Assembly (NCBI RefSeq): GCF_003217495.1
Contig: NZ_QJSW01000011.1
Coordinates: 1 to 64,000 of the forward strand
Source: Paenibacillus barcinonensis
GTDB taxonomy: Bacteria > Bacillota > Bacilli > Paenibacillales > Paenibacillaceae
DNA: 64,000 nucleotides
Direction: 5' to 3'
The notes below the pieces were generated by a model. It was not told the origin of the DNA. It searched no databases and saw only the letters and a program-made list of their open reading frames with translations. Numbering within the stretch: position 1 is the first letter of the stretch; every line of letters begins with the position of its first letter. A program made the translations under genes and the position numbers. Of this stretch, positions 26,758 through 35,573 are shown piece by piece.

Positions 26758-29013
26758 ATGCGCAAACGTTCAGAGGACAGTCAGAAAGTATTCGCGCGAA
26801 TTCTGATTGGCATTATTCTAAGTACAGCAGCAACACTGCTTGTGGCCTCGGCTATTCTATATGTAAATTATAATCGGATTGCTCTGCGGCAGGTCTATCG
26901 TACAGATATGAACAGTCTCACCCAGACCAGTCGTGAGGTAGCCAAAATGACTGAAAGCGCCAAATCACTCTCGTATCAAATTTATCAGGACTATACCATC
27001 TCTTCCCTGCTACTCTATTCCAAGCCAAGCATCTATCAGATCACGTCCGCAATGGAGCAGCTTGATAATTACCGTATGTCTCTTCCTTTTATTGAATCCA
27101 TCTATGTCTACAATTCCAGAAACGATGAATTTTTTATCAGTTCCGACGGTGTTCGCAACGGGCAGCAGTCTGTCTCCGAGATTGACGATCAAGGCATTAA
27201 AAGCATTCTCGACCGATTCCATGACTATAGACCCTTTGTACCCATTCCGCGTACGTATAAGGTTGGCTCAACCGGAGCCAGTGAAGTAAACAGTTATACG
27301 TATCTGTGTTATGACACAATTAACGACAATGCCAAGCTGAATTATGCCGTTGTCGTTAACATTAAGGATGACTGGCTCAGTCCCAATATCAATGCGGCAG
27401 ATCAACCCGGCAAAACCTTTATCGTCAACGAAAAAGGAGATTTGTTATCCGACTTCGGAGATCGTCCGTTACTCAACAACCTCTCTGATGAAGCCTTCAT
27501 GCGTCCGATTATGCAGGATACAGAACATTCTGCTTATTTTACCGCTCCAGTAGACGGAGATAAATCACTAATTACCTATACTGCTCCAGACAGTCTGGGA
27601 TGGCGTTACGTGCGAATTACCCCCTATGATCTCATTACATCAGACATTCGCAGTATGCGTACCCATACGCTCCTGTTCTGCGCTATCCTGCTGGCTGCTG
27701 GACTTATTCTCTCTTATTTGGTATCCAGGAAGTTATACCATCCGATTAATAATGTGCTTGTCCGCATGCGTGTGATGGAGGCGGAACGCCGAGGAAGTCT
27801 TCACCTGTTAAGACAGGATTTTTTGCGCGGCGCACTGCAAGGAAGAGAAACGGTCACCTGTAATATGATGGAGGAACGGATGAAATTCTATGGTTCTGCT
27901 GTTGACGTACATCGAACATCTCGACTGGTGCTGCTTCGTATTGACCATTACACGGAATTTTGCGAGACTTACCGGGACGATACCAAATTGGTCAAATACG
28001 CTATGATGAATATCTGTACCGAGACAGCCGACCTGCATTATCATGCTGAGGCGGTAGACATGGGCGGTGACCTGATCACACTCCTGTTTAATGAAAAATC
28101 CAAGCATGATTCACTCTCGAGCAGCGCATCTCATCAGATCGAGGAACTGTTGCGTATGATGCAAGCTGCCGTCATGACTCATCTCAAATGCTCCATCTCC
28201 TGTACAGTGGGTCCAGATGAGCAGTCACTCGAGCAATGCATTGAAGGTTATGCCCGTTCAGCCGAGGCCTCCCTACACCGCTTGTTCATGGGCCCAGGCT
28301 GTCTCATCTTTACGTCAGACATCATGGCGTATCAGAGCAAGGAATACACTTTCCCTGCAAACAAAGAAAGACAGCTTGTAGACTGCTTGATGACTGGCAA
28401 AACGGAGGAAGCCAAACTAATCTACACCGACATTGTCAGTGAAACGGTGTCCTATCCATTCAACGTCTTTCAACTTGCCTTATCTCATCTGACGATGACA
28501 CTGAATCATGTACGCAACACCCTCAAGAAAAATAATCAGCTTCGATTGGATTCTGTCTCTGGTAGTCTGATGCTTCCGGTGAAAAATGCAGAGGATATCA
28601 GCGAGGTGCATGAGCACTTCTACCGAATGTTTGATGAGCTTGGCTCCAAGGTGGAGGAAAAGCGTACACTCAAGCATGAAGAACTCATTCGCAAAATCAA
28701 TGATATCATTGAACGAAACTACGCTGATCCGAATCTATGTCTGACCTCCATAGCCGAGGAGTTATCTATGTCGCCCATTTATGTCAGCAGGCTGTATAAA
28801 CAGCTCACCTTAAAGGGACTCACAGACGTTATCAATGAGACACGAATTACCAAAGCGCAGCATTTACTCCTAGAGACCGAAAGCTCTGTTGCAGATATTG
28901 CCGAGAGAACCGGTTTTACGAATAGCTCTTATTTCTATCGCATGTTCAAAAAATTTAACGGTGTGACCCCTAACGATTATCGTAGAAAAGAGCTTCACGC
29001 TGACCAGCTCTAA
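26758..29013 (+). CDS. Membrane-anchored AraC-family transcriptional regulator
   Basis: A 751-residue one-component regulator. A first transmembrane helix (about 15-35) is followed by an extracellular sensor region of about 260 residues (Cache-like), a second helix (about 303-325), a cytoplasmic linker region, and a C-terminal double HTH of the AraC type (about 645-745: LTSIAEELSMSPIYVSRLYK and DIAERTGFTNSSYFYRMFKK). Proteins of this layout (YesS/YtdP class) sense extracytoplasmic sugar, often via the binding protein, and activate the linked transporter. It is divergent from the LplBC-type operon, its likely target. Confidence 0.93.
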   Translation: MRKRSEDSQKVFARILIGIILSTAATLLVASAILYVNYNRIALRQVYRTDMNSLTQTSREVAKMTESAKSLSYQIYQDYTISSLLLYSKPSIYQITSAMEQLDNYRMSLPFIESIYVYNSRNDEFFISSDGVRNGQQSVSEIDDQGIKSILDRFHDYRPFVPIPRTYKVGSTGASEVNSYTYLCYDTINDNAKLNYAVVVNIKDDWLSPNINAADQPGKTFIVNEKGDLLSDFGDRPLLNNLSDEAFMRPIMQDTEHSAYFTAPVDGDKSLITYTAPDSLGWRYVRITPYDLITSDIRSMRTHTLLFCAILLAAGLILSYLVSRKLYHPINNVLVRMRVMEAERRGSLHLLRQDFLRGALQGRETVTCNMMEERMKFYGSAVDVHRTSRLVLLRIDHYTEFCETYRDDTKLVKYAMMNICTETADLHYHAEAVDMGGDLITLLFNEKSKHDSLSSSASHQIEELLRMMQAAVMTHLKCSISCTVGPDEQSLEQCIEGYARSAEASLHRLFMGPGCLIFTSDIMAYQSKEYTFPANKERQLVDCLMTGKTEEAKLIYTDIVSETVSYPFNVFQLALSHLTMTLNHVRNTLKKNNQLRLDSVSGSLMLPVKNAEDISEVHEHFYRMFDELGSKVEEKRTLKHEELIRKINDIIERNYADPNLCLTSIAEELSMSPIYVSRLYKQLTLKGLTDVINETRITKAQHLLLETESSVADIAERTGFTNSSYFYRMFKKFNGVTPNDYRRKELHADQL

Positions 29014-29041
29014 CTGATTCCCGATTGGTCTCTATACACAC

Positions 29042-29086
29042 AAAAAAAGCGGCATCCAAGGGCCGAACATTAGCCCCGGATGCCGT
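29042..29086 (-). terminator. Terminator of trmB
   Basis: ACGGCATCC and GGATGCCGC (29078-29086 and 29049-29057) form the stem on the minus strand, followed by TTTTTTTG. It also lies just after the plus-strand AraC gene but has no good T-run in that direction. Confidence 0.85.
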
Positions 29087-29093
29087 TCTATAA

Positions 29094-29849
29094 TTACTCT
29101 TTGTCCTGACTCTCATCAGACTCATCTGTCGCTTCACGCACTTTATACTTGTCCAGACGCATTTCATTGTACTCTCGCAGAGCCTCTTCCCCTACAATAA
29201 CTTCAACCCGATGAATATTCATACCTTTGCCCATAAATTTCTGCTCGTACTCGGTCATGACATGCTCCTCGTTCAGACCATCACGGTGCAGGTTCAATGA
29301 CAGGTTTGTCATCTGCAGGCCAAAGTCAGCGATCGAATTCAAAGAAAACTCAAACAGTGTTTCAGAATCCGTCTTAAAATGAATCTGCCCTTTTGGGTTC
29401 AGTAATTCTACATATTTCTTCAAGAAGCGAGGATGTGTCAACCGGCGGCGTGCATGCTTCGCTTTTGGCCAAGGATCACTGAAATTCAAATAGATACGTT
29501 CCAGCTCCTTCGGTTCAAACACATCTTCAATCTGTTCAATATTGGCCAGCGCCAGCTTGAGGTTCGGTGGTGTCTCCACTTCAGCCTGACTCCAGGCGTT
29601 ACGTGCTTTCTCACTCGCACGGCGTACCAGTTCATCATACATATCAATGCCGATGAAATTGTATTGCGGATATTTATAACTCATTTGACTGATGAATTGA
29701 CCTTTACCCATGCCAAACTCAACAAAGATCGGATGATCGTTGCCAAACAGCTCAGCCCACTTGCCCTTATGTTGCTTTGGCTCCAGTACAACAAGATCCT
29801 CCTGCTGCTCCAGATTTTCTCGAATCCCTTTTCTGCCACGTAAACGCAT
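29094..29849 (-). CDS. trmB: tRNA (guanine-N7)-methyltransferase
   Basis: TrmB methylates G46 in the tRNA variable loop using S-adenosylmethionine. The 251-residue protein shows the SAM-binding IFVEFGMGKGQFISQMS, the NFIGIDMYD strand, and the signature YLNFSDPWPKAKHARRRL. The frame opens at 29963, but the start at 29849 (MRLRGRKGIRENLE) has CGGAGGAA upstream and matches the family. The acidic C-terminus (ATDESDESQDKE) is an extension without known function. Confidence 0.95.
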   Translation of the reverse strand: MRLRGRKGIRENLEQQEDLVVLEPKQHKGKWAELFGNDHPIFVEFGMGKGQFISQMSYKYPQYNFIGIDMYDELVRRASEKARNAWSQAEVETPPNLKLALANIEQIEDVFEPKELERIYLNFSDPWPKAKHARRRLTHPRFLKKYVELLNPKGQIHFKTDSETLFEFSLNSIADFGLQMTNLSLNLHRDGLNEEHVMTEYEQKFMGKGMNIHRVEVIVGEEALREYNEMRLDKYKVREATDESDESQDKE

Positions 29850-29922
29850 TATATTCCTCCGTTTGTCCATACTAGTCTCAGACTCATTTTGCCGAAGAAC
29901 CGGCCAATTGTAAAGAGCAATG

Positions 29923-29975
29923 AAAAAGGAATCTTCGGACCTGCCAGATTGGGCAGATCTCAAAGATTCCCTTTT
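29923..29975. terminator. Terminator after the small conserved gene at 30001
   Basis: AAGGAATCTT (29927-29936) and AAGATTCCCTT (29963-29973) with an inner CTGCC/GGCAG stem form a hairpin. T-runs flank both sides. On the minus strand it ends the 30001-30201 gene. Confidence 0.8.
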
Positions 29976-30000
29976 CGATTTATTTGGAATTGGGGTCCAA

Positions 30001-30201
30001 CTACTTTAGTAGTTCATAGTCTACCTTATCTTGGTGTGAAAAATCAAATGTCTTTTCGAAAGCATCGCGAACTTTTTTTCTCGCAATCGCTTTCACTTCC
30101 GGATTGCCATTAAAACGAACACCAGTCAAGGCCAGCGCCTCTTCTGCAGTCAATTCAACGGATACATGCTGGAATTCATTATTCTTAACTTGTGAATTCA
30201 T
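30001..30201 (-). CDS. Small conserved protein of unknown function
   Basis: A 66-residue soluble protein with an acidic N-terminal half (VSVELTAEEALALTGVRF) and a basic middle (EVKAIARKKVRDAFEK). It has a GAGGTGAT site before the ATG and a terminator after the stop, so it is probably real. I do not recognise a family. The 305 bases upstream (30202-30506) are AT-rich and show no other gene. Confidence 0.65.
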   Translation of the reverse strand: MNSQVKNNEFQHVSVELTAEEALALTGVRFNGNPEVKAIARKKVRDAFEKTFDFSHQDKVDYELLK

Positions 30202-30506
30202 TCATATCACCTCACGGTATAGTATGATCCATGACGTCAGCATTCATTCAAATGCTACGATGAAAACTACTCACTGGATGGTGTCTGACGTTAGTTTAAA
30301 TATAACATAAGGTGTAAAGTGTATCAAGTGAAAGCGGTTAATTTAAAGCCCTTTTTTACGTTTTCATTCCCCTTTTTTTCAGATATTTGATACAATGAAT
30401 GACGAAAACAGCATAGCGTCTAGCGCTCATGTTCAAGTATGATATTTCCATACCATATATACCAATTGAAAATTGAAGACACAGATTTTAAAGGAGTACC
30501 TTAAAC

Positions 30507-31460
30507 ATGAATGCATCCGCTTTACAAGCTCCGCTGATGTGGGGGGATAAACGATTCCACACCTGGAATTACGAAATGCGTGAGCAATTTAATAACAAGG
30601 TGTTCAAAGTGATGCTGGATGCCGGATTTACCTGCCCTAACCGGGACGGCTCTATAGCCAAAGGCGGCTGCACCTTCTGCAGCGCAAGAGGCTCGGGTGA
30701 TTTTGCAGGTAGCAGACGCGAGGACCTTGTCACTCAATTCAATACCATCCGGGACAAGCAGCACCTGAAATGGCCGTCAGCTCACTATATCGGCTATTTC
30801 CAAGCTTATACCAACACCTATGCTCCTGTAGAAGAATTGCGCGAATATTTTGAAGAGATTTTGCAGCAGCCCGGTGTGGTCGGTTTATCCATCGCTACCC
30901 GCCCGGATTGCTTGCCTGATGATGTAGTTGAGTATCTGGCAGAGCTTAATGAACGCACCTATCTATGGGTAGAGATGGGACTCCAGACGATTCACGACTC
31001 CACTTCAAATTTGATCAACCGCGCGCATGATACAAAATGTTATGAGGACGCTGTTCACAAGCTGCGCAAACACAACATTCGGGTTTGTACACATATTATC
31101 TACGGTCTGCCTCAGGAAACACATGAAATGATGCTGGATACCGGGCGTGCCGTAGCCCATATGGATGTGCAGGGAATTAAAATTCATCTGCTGCACCTGA
31201 TGCGCAAAACGCCAATGGTGAAGCAGTATGAAGCTGGCTTGCTTCGATTCCTTGAGCAGGATGAGTACATTAAACTGATTGTTGATACGCTTGAAATGCT
31301 GCCGCCTGAAATGATTGTACATCGTCTCACAGGAGATGCCCCGCGTAACCTGCTGATCGGGCCAATGTGGTCACTCAACAAGTGGGAAGTATTGAACTCC
31401 ATTGACCGCGAGCTGCGTGAACGGGACTCCTGGCAGGGTAAGTATTGGAGGGGAGCATAA
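30507..31460 (+). CDS. TIGR01212-family radical SAM protein (YtqA-like)
   Basis: A 317-residue radical SAM enzyme with an unusual wide-spaced iron-sulfur motif: Cys in GFTCPNRDGS followed by GGCTFCSARG, giving C-x(n)-C-x2-C. The rest matches the Elp3-like barrel with WVEMGLQTIHDST and THIIYGLPQET. YtqA-type proteins lie beside mnmM in bacilli and are suspected of a tRNA modification role. The next gene starts at the base after its stop, so the two are coupled. Confidence 0.9.
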   Translation: MNASALQAPLMWGDKRFHTWNYEMREQFNNKVFKVMLDAGFTCPNRDGSIAKGGCTFCSARGSGDFAGSRREDLVTQFNTIRDKQHLKWPSAHYIGYFQAYTNTYAPVEELREYFEEILQQPGVVGLSIATRPDCLPDDVVEYLAELNERTYLWVEMGLQTIHDSTSNLINRAHDTKCYEDAVHKLRKHNIRVCTHIIYGLPQETHEMMLDTGRAVAHMDVQGIKIHLLHLMRKTPMVKQYEAGLLRFLEQDEYIKLIVDTLEMLPPEMIVHRLTGDAPRNLLIGPMWSLNKWEVLNSIDRELRERDSWQGKYWRGA

Positions 31461-32045
31461 GTGGGCTTTTTATCCGTATTGAGCTGTGCCCACCAATGGA
31501 TCAATTCCCGGTTGCAGCCAGGCGATCTGGCGATTGATGCCACGGTAGGTACAGGCGCTGATACATTATTTCTGGCGCAGCAGGTAGGCCCTCGTGGGCA
31601 GGTCATTGGCTTTGATATTCAGAGTGAAGCCCTCACACTGGCTCAGGCACGCCTACGCAAGCACTCCGAGGGCAATAAGCTTGGCTCCATTTCCCTGCTG
31701 GAGCTAAGTCATGCACGAATGGCTGAAGCTGTGCCAGAGATGTGGGCAGGACAAGTAGGGGCCGTCATGTTTAATCTTGGTTATTTGCCTGCTGAAGGTG
31801 CAGATGCCTCCATCATAACCGAGACAAGCAGTACCATCGCAGCTCTTGAGTCTGCCCTGTCATTGTTACGTACTCGCGGTATTATTACAGCTGTACTGTA
31901 TCCGGGCCACGACGGAGGCGCTCAGGAAGCTGAGGCCGTATCGGCATGGGCTGCAGCGCTACCTGTTGATCAGGCTCAGGTTGTCATTTACCGCCAGCTA
32001 CAACGGACAACATCTCCATATCTGATTGGCATCGAGAAAAAGTAA
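31461..32045 (+). CDS. mnmM: tRNA 5-aminomethyl-2-thiouridine methyltransferase-like (YtqB/MnmM)
   Basis: A 194-residue class I SAM methyltransferase. Motif I is AIDATVGTGADTLFLAQ, motif II VIGFDIQ, and motif IV FNLGYLPAEG, the NLGYLP motif of this family. B. subtilis YtqB was identified as MnmM, which methylates nm5s2U34 to mnm5s2U34 in tRNA. It starts with GTG directly after the ytqA-like stop, with GGAGGGG upstream. The name rests on recalled family likeness. Confidence 0.85.
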   Translation: MGFLSVLSCAHQWINSRLQPGDLAIDATVGTGADTLFLAQQVGPRGQVIGFDIQSEALTLAQARLRKHSEGNKLGSISLLELSHARMAEAVPEMWAGQVGAVMFNLGYLPAEGADASIITETSSTIAALESALSLLRTRGIITAVLYPGHDGGAQEAEAVSAWAAALPVDQAQVVIYRQLQRTTSPYLIGIEKK

Positions 32046-32114
32046 GGATACACAGGCTCCGCCTGGAACCGTTTAAAGCGATTCACCATTTCATATACTA
32101 AGAGGAGAGATACC

Positions 32115-33092
32115 ATGTCTACGCCATATCCATTACAATTCCAACCTGAATTCAAAGAACGTGTATGGGGCGGTCGAGCGCTTGAGCATTTTGGCTTGAC
32201 CCCACCTGAAGGACATATTGGTGAAGGCTGGATGATTGCCGATCATGCTAATGGTACAACCAAGGTTATTAACGGTCCACTGGCTGGTAAAGGTCTGGAT
32301 GAGATCCGGGAGCAATTCGGCACAGCCTGGCTTGGAACGAAAGGTGTTTCCGAAAAAGGGGGACGATTCCCACTGCTGATCAAACTGCTCGACTGCAATG
32401 ACGATCTGTCCGTTCAGGTCCACCCGACCGATGATTATGAAGCTCTACCTCCGGGTGAACTGGGCAAAACGGAAATGTGGTATGTGCTTGATGCCAAGCC
32501 TGGCGCTCATATCATTTATGGACTGAACGAGGGTGTGGATCGGGACGCTTTGAAACAAGCGCTGGAGAATGGTACTGTGATGGATACTTTACGTCAAGTC
32601 CCTGTTGAGGCTGGAGATACCTTCTTCATCCCTGCTGGAACAGTGCACGCACTCTGCGCTGGTGTTGTCGTGGCCGAGATACAACAAAACTCGGATACTA
32701 CCTACCGTATTTACGATTACAACCGTCCTGGACTGGATGGCAAACCACGTGAACTGCATGTGCAGGATTCTTTGAATGTCACGGCATATGAAGGCGCAGG
32801 AGCCACAACCATGAAAACAAACCATGCTGTGCCGGGAGAATGGCTCCAGCTTGCTGCATGTCCGTATTTTGTTGTGGAAAAAGGGCTTGTGACCGATCAT
32901 TGGGAATTGAACACTACGACAGACAGCTTCACGATTCTGGTCGTGTGCGAAGGCGAAGGCAGACTGGATTGGTCTGGCGCCGAGAACGAACATCTGACCC
33001 TGAGAGCAGGTCAATGTTACCTGCTGCCAGCCAATCTGGGTTCTTATACATTGAGCGGGAATACTACTGTACTACGTTCTTATCTTCCATAA
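32115..33092 (+). CDS. manA: Mannose-6-phosphate isomerase, class I
   Basis: A 325-residue zinc-dependent isomerase interconverting mannose-6-phosphate and fructose-6-phosphate. Zinc ligands are visible in LSVQVHPTDDYE, GKTEMWYVLDA and the cupin IPAGTVHAL, and the second signature is SDTTYRIYDYNR. The length matches short bacillar ManA/Pmi. It has an AGGAGAGA site. It is not beside a PTS or capsule gene, so the source of mannose-6-phosphate is not indicated. Confidence 0.94.
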   Translation: MSTPYPLQFQPEFKERVWGGRALEHFGLTPPEGHIGEGWMIADHANGTTKVINGPLAGKGLDEIREQFGTAWLGTKGVSEKGGRFPLLIKLLDCNDDLSVQVHPTDDYEALPPGELGKTEMWYVLDAKPGAHIIYGLNEGVDRDALKQALENGTVMDTLRQVPVEAGDTFFIPAGTVHALCAGVVVAEIQQNSDTTYRIYDYNRPGLDGKPRELHVQDSLNVTAYEGAGATTMKTNHAVPGEWLQLAACPYFVVEKGLVTDHWELNTTTDSFTILVVCEGEGRLDWSGAENEHLTLRAGQCYLLPANLGSYTLSGNTTVLRSYLP

Positions 33093-33188
33093 CCTTTAAC
33101 CAAAGACCTGATGAGAACTGCATAACGAAAAACCTGGAGATAACTCTAATAAAGTTACAGATAACCTGTGAAGGAGGCATAACACAAG

Positions 33189-34163
33189 ATGCAGGAATCT
33201 ACCTTTACGTTGATGGGCAATGAAGGGGCCCGTATTCATGTGTACCGCTGGCTTCCCGATGCAGACGAACACATTCGAGCTGTTGTTCAAATCGCACACG
33301 GTATGGGCGAGACGGCAGCACGTTATACCGAATTTGCGGGTTATCTTACCAAGCATGGTTACGCCGTATATGCCAACGATCATCGGGGGCATGGCAAAAC
33401 CGTGGAGAATCCCGAATTACTGGGCGATCCTGGTGTGGACGCTTTTCGCTGGATGGCTAGTGATATGCTCAATCTGGGGGAATTGGCGGCTAAGGCCCAT
33501 CCAGAGGTGCCTCTGTTTCTTATGGGGCACAGTATGGGTTCCTTTCTGGTCCAGTATCTGATGTATGCGGGGCATGATAGATACCATGCATTTTTGCTGT
33601 CTGGTACTAACGGAAAACGAGGATTACTCCGTTTTGGAGAAAAGCTGGCCTTACTCCAATGTGGGATTCAGGGAGATGCTCATCGCAGTATGCTGCTGAA
33701 TGCAATCATATTTGGCGGATTCAATCGTGCCTTCCGCCCTGCCTCAACACCGTTTGACTGGTTGTCTCGTGATCATAATGAGGTGCAGCGCTTCATTGAT
33801 GATCCGATGTGCGGGGCCATCTGTACAGCAGGTTTTTTTCGCGATTTCTTCAAGCTGCTACAGGCAATCCATCTTCCGCAGCATATGGAGCGCATCCCCA
33901 AGCATAAAGCAGTTTTCCTTTTTTCAGGCGAACTTGATCCTGTCGGTCTGCGTGGCAAAGGTGTACTCAATCTGTACTCCCAGTATATGAAGCTTGGGCT
34001 CCAGGATGTAGAATATCGTTTATACCCTGGCGGGCGCCATGAGATGCTTCACGAAACCAATCGAACAGAAGTCACACTGGATGTTCTGGATTGGCTTGAG
34101 CGCCATATGCCGGATAACCAGCAGGAGCAGGCGACCCAGAAATTCCAGCAGCAGGTACATTAA
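33189..34163 (+). CDS. Alpha/beta hydrolase, monoacylglycerol lipase-like
   Basis: A 324-residue serine hydrolase of the lysophospholipase/monoacylglycerol lipase group. The oxyanion region is VVQIAHGMGET, with NDHRGHGKT, the nucleophile elbow FLMGHSMGSF (Ser about 115), and a C-terminal PGGRHEMLHE supplying the histidine. SGELDPVG probably supplies the acid. No signal peptide is present. AAGGAGG precedes the ATG. The substrate is unknown. Confidence 0.9.
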   Translation: MQESTFTLMGNEGARIHVYRWLPDADEHIRAVVQIAHGMGETAARYTEFAGYLTKHGYAVYANDHRGHGKTVENPELLGDPGVDAFRWMASDMLNLGELAAKAHPEVPLFLMGHSMGSFLVQYLMYAGHDRYHAFLLSGTNGKRGLLRFGEKLALLQCGIQGDAHRSMLLNAIIFGGFNRAFRPASTPFDWLSRDHNEVQRFIDDPMCGAICTAGFFRDFFKLLQAIHLPQHMERIPKHKAVFLFSGELDPVGLRGKGVLNLYSQYMKLGLQDVEYRLYPGGRHEMLHETNRTEVTLDVLDWLERHMPDNQQEQATQKFQQQVH

Positions 34164-34182
34164 ATCTAACCTGCATTAAAGC

Positions 34183-34234
34183 AAAATCCCCTGAAGCAAG
34201 GCACAGTCTGTACTGTGCCCGCTCAGGGGATTTT
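34183..34234. terminator. Bidirectional terminator between the hydrolase and odhB
   Basis: The outer stem AAAATCCCCTGA/TCAGGGGATTTT and inner stem GGCACAGT/ACTGTGCC form a long hairpin with T-runs on both strands. Confidence 0.9.
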
Positions 34235-34308
34235 CCATTCTATTGCGGAATCTCAATCTCAAAAGCTCATAGGAATGAAATAAAGTCCGTTGCAGACATT
34301 CAAACTTC

Positions 34309-35568
34309 TTAACCTTCGATCAACAGGGATTCCGGATCTTCAAGCAGTTCTTTTACCGTTACCAGGAATCGAACCGCTTCGCTTCCATCAATGATCCGGT
34401 GATCATATGACAAGGCAATATACATCATTGGACGGTTTTCCATCCGTTCAGCATCAATCGCCACTGGACGAAGCTGAATTTTGTGCATACCGAGAATACC
34501 CACTTGTGGTGTATTCAGAATCGGAGTGGACAACAACGAACCGAAGGTACCGCCATTGGTAATTGTAAACGTTCCACCTTGCAGATCAGACAAAGCCAGC
34601 GTGTTGGAACGCGCCTTGGAAGCAAGGTCGGCAATGCTTCTTTCAATCTCGGCGAAGCCCAGACGATCAGCATCACGTACAACAGGAACGACCAAGCCTT
34701 CTTTGGCTGATACAGCAATTCCGATATCATAGAACTTTTTCAACACGACGTCTTCGCCATCAATCTCCGCATTAATCGTAGGGAACTTTTTCAGTGCACC
34801 GACTACCGCTTTGGTGAAGAACGACATGAATCCAAGATTGATATCATGCTTCTCTTTGAACTTGTCCTTACGGCGTTTACGAACGTCCATGATCGCTGTC
34901 ATATCAACCTCATTGAAGGTTGTCAGCATCGCTGCTGTCTGCTGCGCCTCAACCAAACGTTTCGCAATTGTTGCCCGGCGTCGAGACATACGCTGACGCT
35001 CTACCGGTTTGGTAAATGTAGAAGCTCCGGCCGCTGGAGCGGAAGGCGCTGAAGCCGGAGCTTTTGTAGCAGCCGGTGCTACTGGAGCAGAAGGCTGACT
35101 GCCATGGCTTTTCACATCTTCCTGATACACACGTCCGATTGGGTCTTTGCTTTGCACTTGATCCAGTTCGATTCCGCGCTCACGAGCCAGCTTGCGAGCA
35201 GAAGGGGAAGCTGTTTTGGTGCTGTCTGATGACTCAGGCGGCGCAGCTACGGGTGCTGGTGCAGCTGCTGGCGCCTCAGGTTTGGACTCAACCGCTGCCG
35301 GTTCAGAAGCAGCCGGAGCGCTTCCTCCCCCTGTTCCGACTGAAAGAGTACCGATCGTTTCACCGATCTCAACGGTCTCGCCTTCCTGACGAATGATTTT
35401 CTCAAGCACACCGCTCTCCTCAGCACTAATCTCAATGTTGACTTTATCTGTCTCGAGTTCAAGCAGAACATCACCCTGGTTAACGGTGTCTCCTTCTTTG
35501 ACCATCCATCTGGATACCGTTCCCTCCGTTATTGACTCACCCATTGCAGGTACTTTAATTTCACTCAC
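34309..35568 (-). CDS. odhB: 2-oxoglutarate dehydrogenase E2 (dihydrolipoyl succinyltransferase)
   Basis: A 419-residue core of the 2-oxoglutarate dehydrogenase complex, transferring succinyl from lipoamide to CoA. Domains in order: a lipoyl domain (about 2-76) with the lipoyl lysine in [10 protein letters not shown], an Ala/Pro-rich linker, a peripheral-subunit-binding domain (about 118-152, [18 protein letters not shown]), a second Ala/Pro linker, and the catalytic domain with [12 protein letters not shown] carrying the histidine. It follows odhA after five bases. Confidence 0.96.
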   Translation of the reverse strand: MSEIKVPAMGESITEGTVSRWMVKEGDTVNQGDVLLELETDKVNIEISAEESGVLEKIIRQEGETVEIGETIGTLSVGTGGGSAPAASEPAAVESKPEAPAAAPAPVAAPPESSDSTKTASPSARKLARERGIELDQVQSKDPIGRVYQEDVKSHGSQPSAPVAPAATKAPASAPSAPAAGASTFTKPVERQRMSRRRATIAKRLVEAQQTAAMLTTFNEVDMTAIMDVRKRRKDKFKEKHDINLGFMSFFTKAVVGALKKFPTINAEIDGEDVVLKKFYDIGIAVSAKEGLVVPVVRDADRLGFAEIERSIADLASKARSNTLALSDLQGGTFTITNGGTFGSLLSTPILNTPQVGILGMHKIQLRPVAIDAERMENRPMMYIALSYDHRIIDGSEAVRFLVTVKELLEDPESLLIEG

Positions 35569-35573
35569 AGCTG

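Noticed and set aside
30329..30342. cre-like TGAAAGCGGTTAAT near ytqA
   Set aside because: Key positions deviate from the consensus, and there is no reason for carbon control of this gene.
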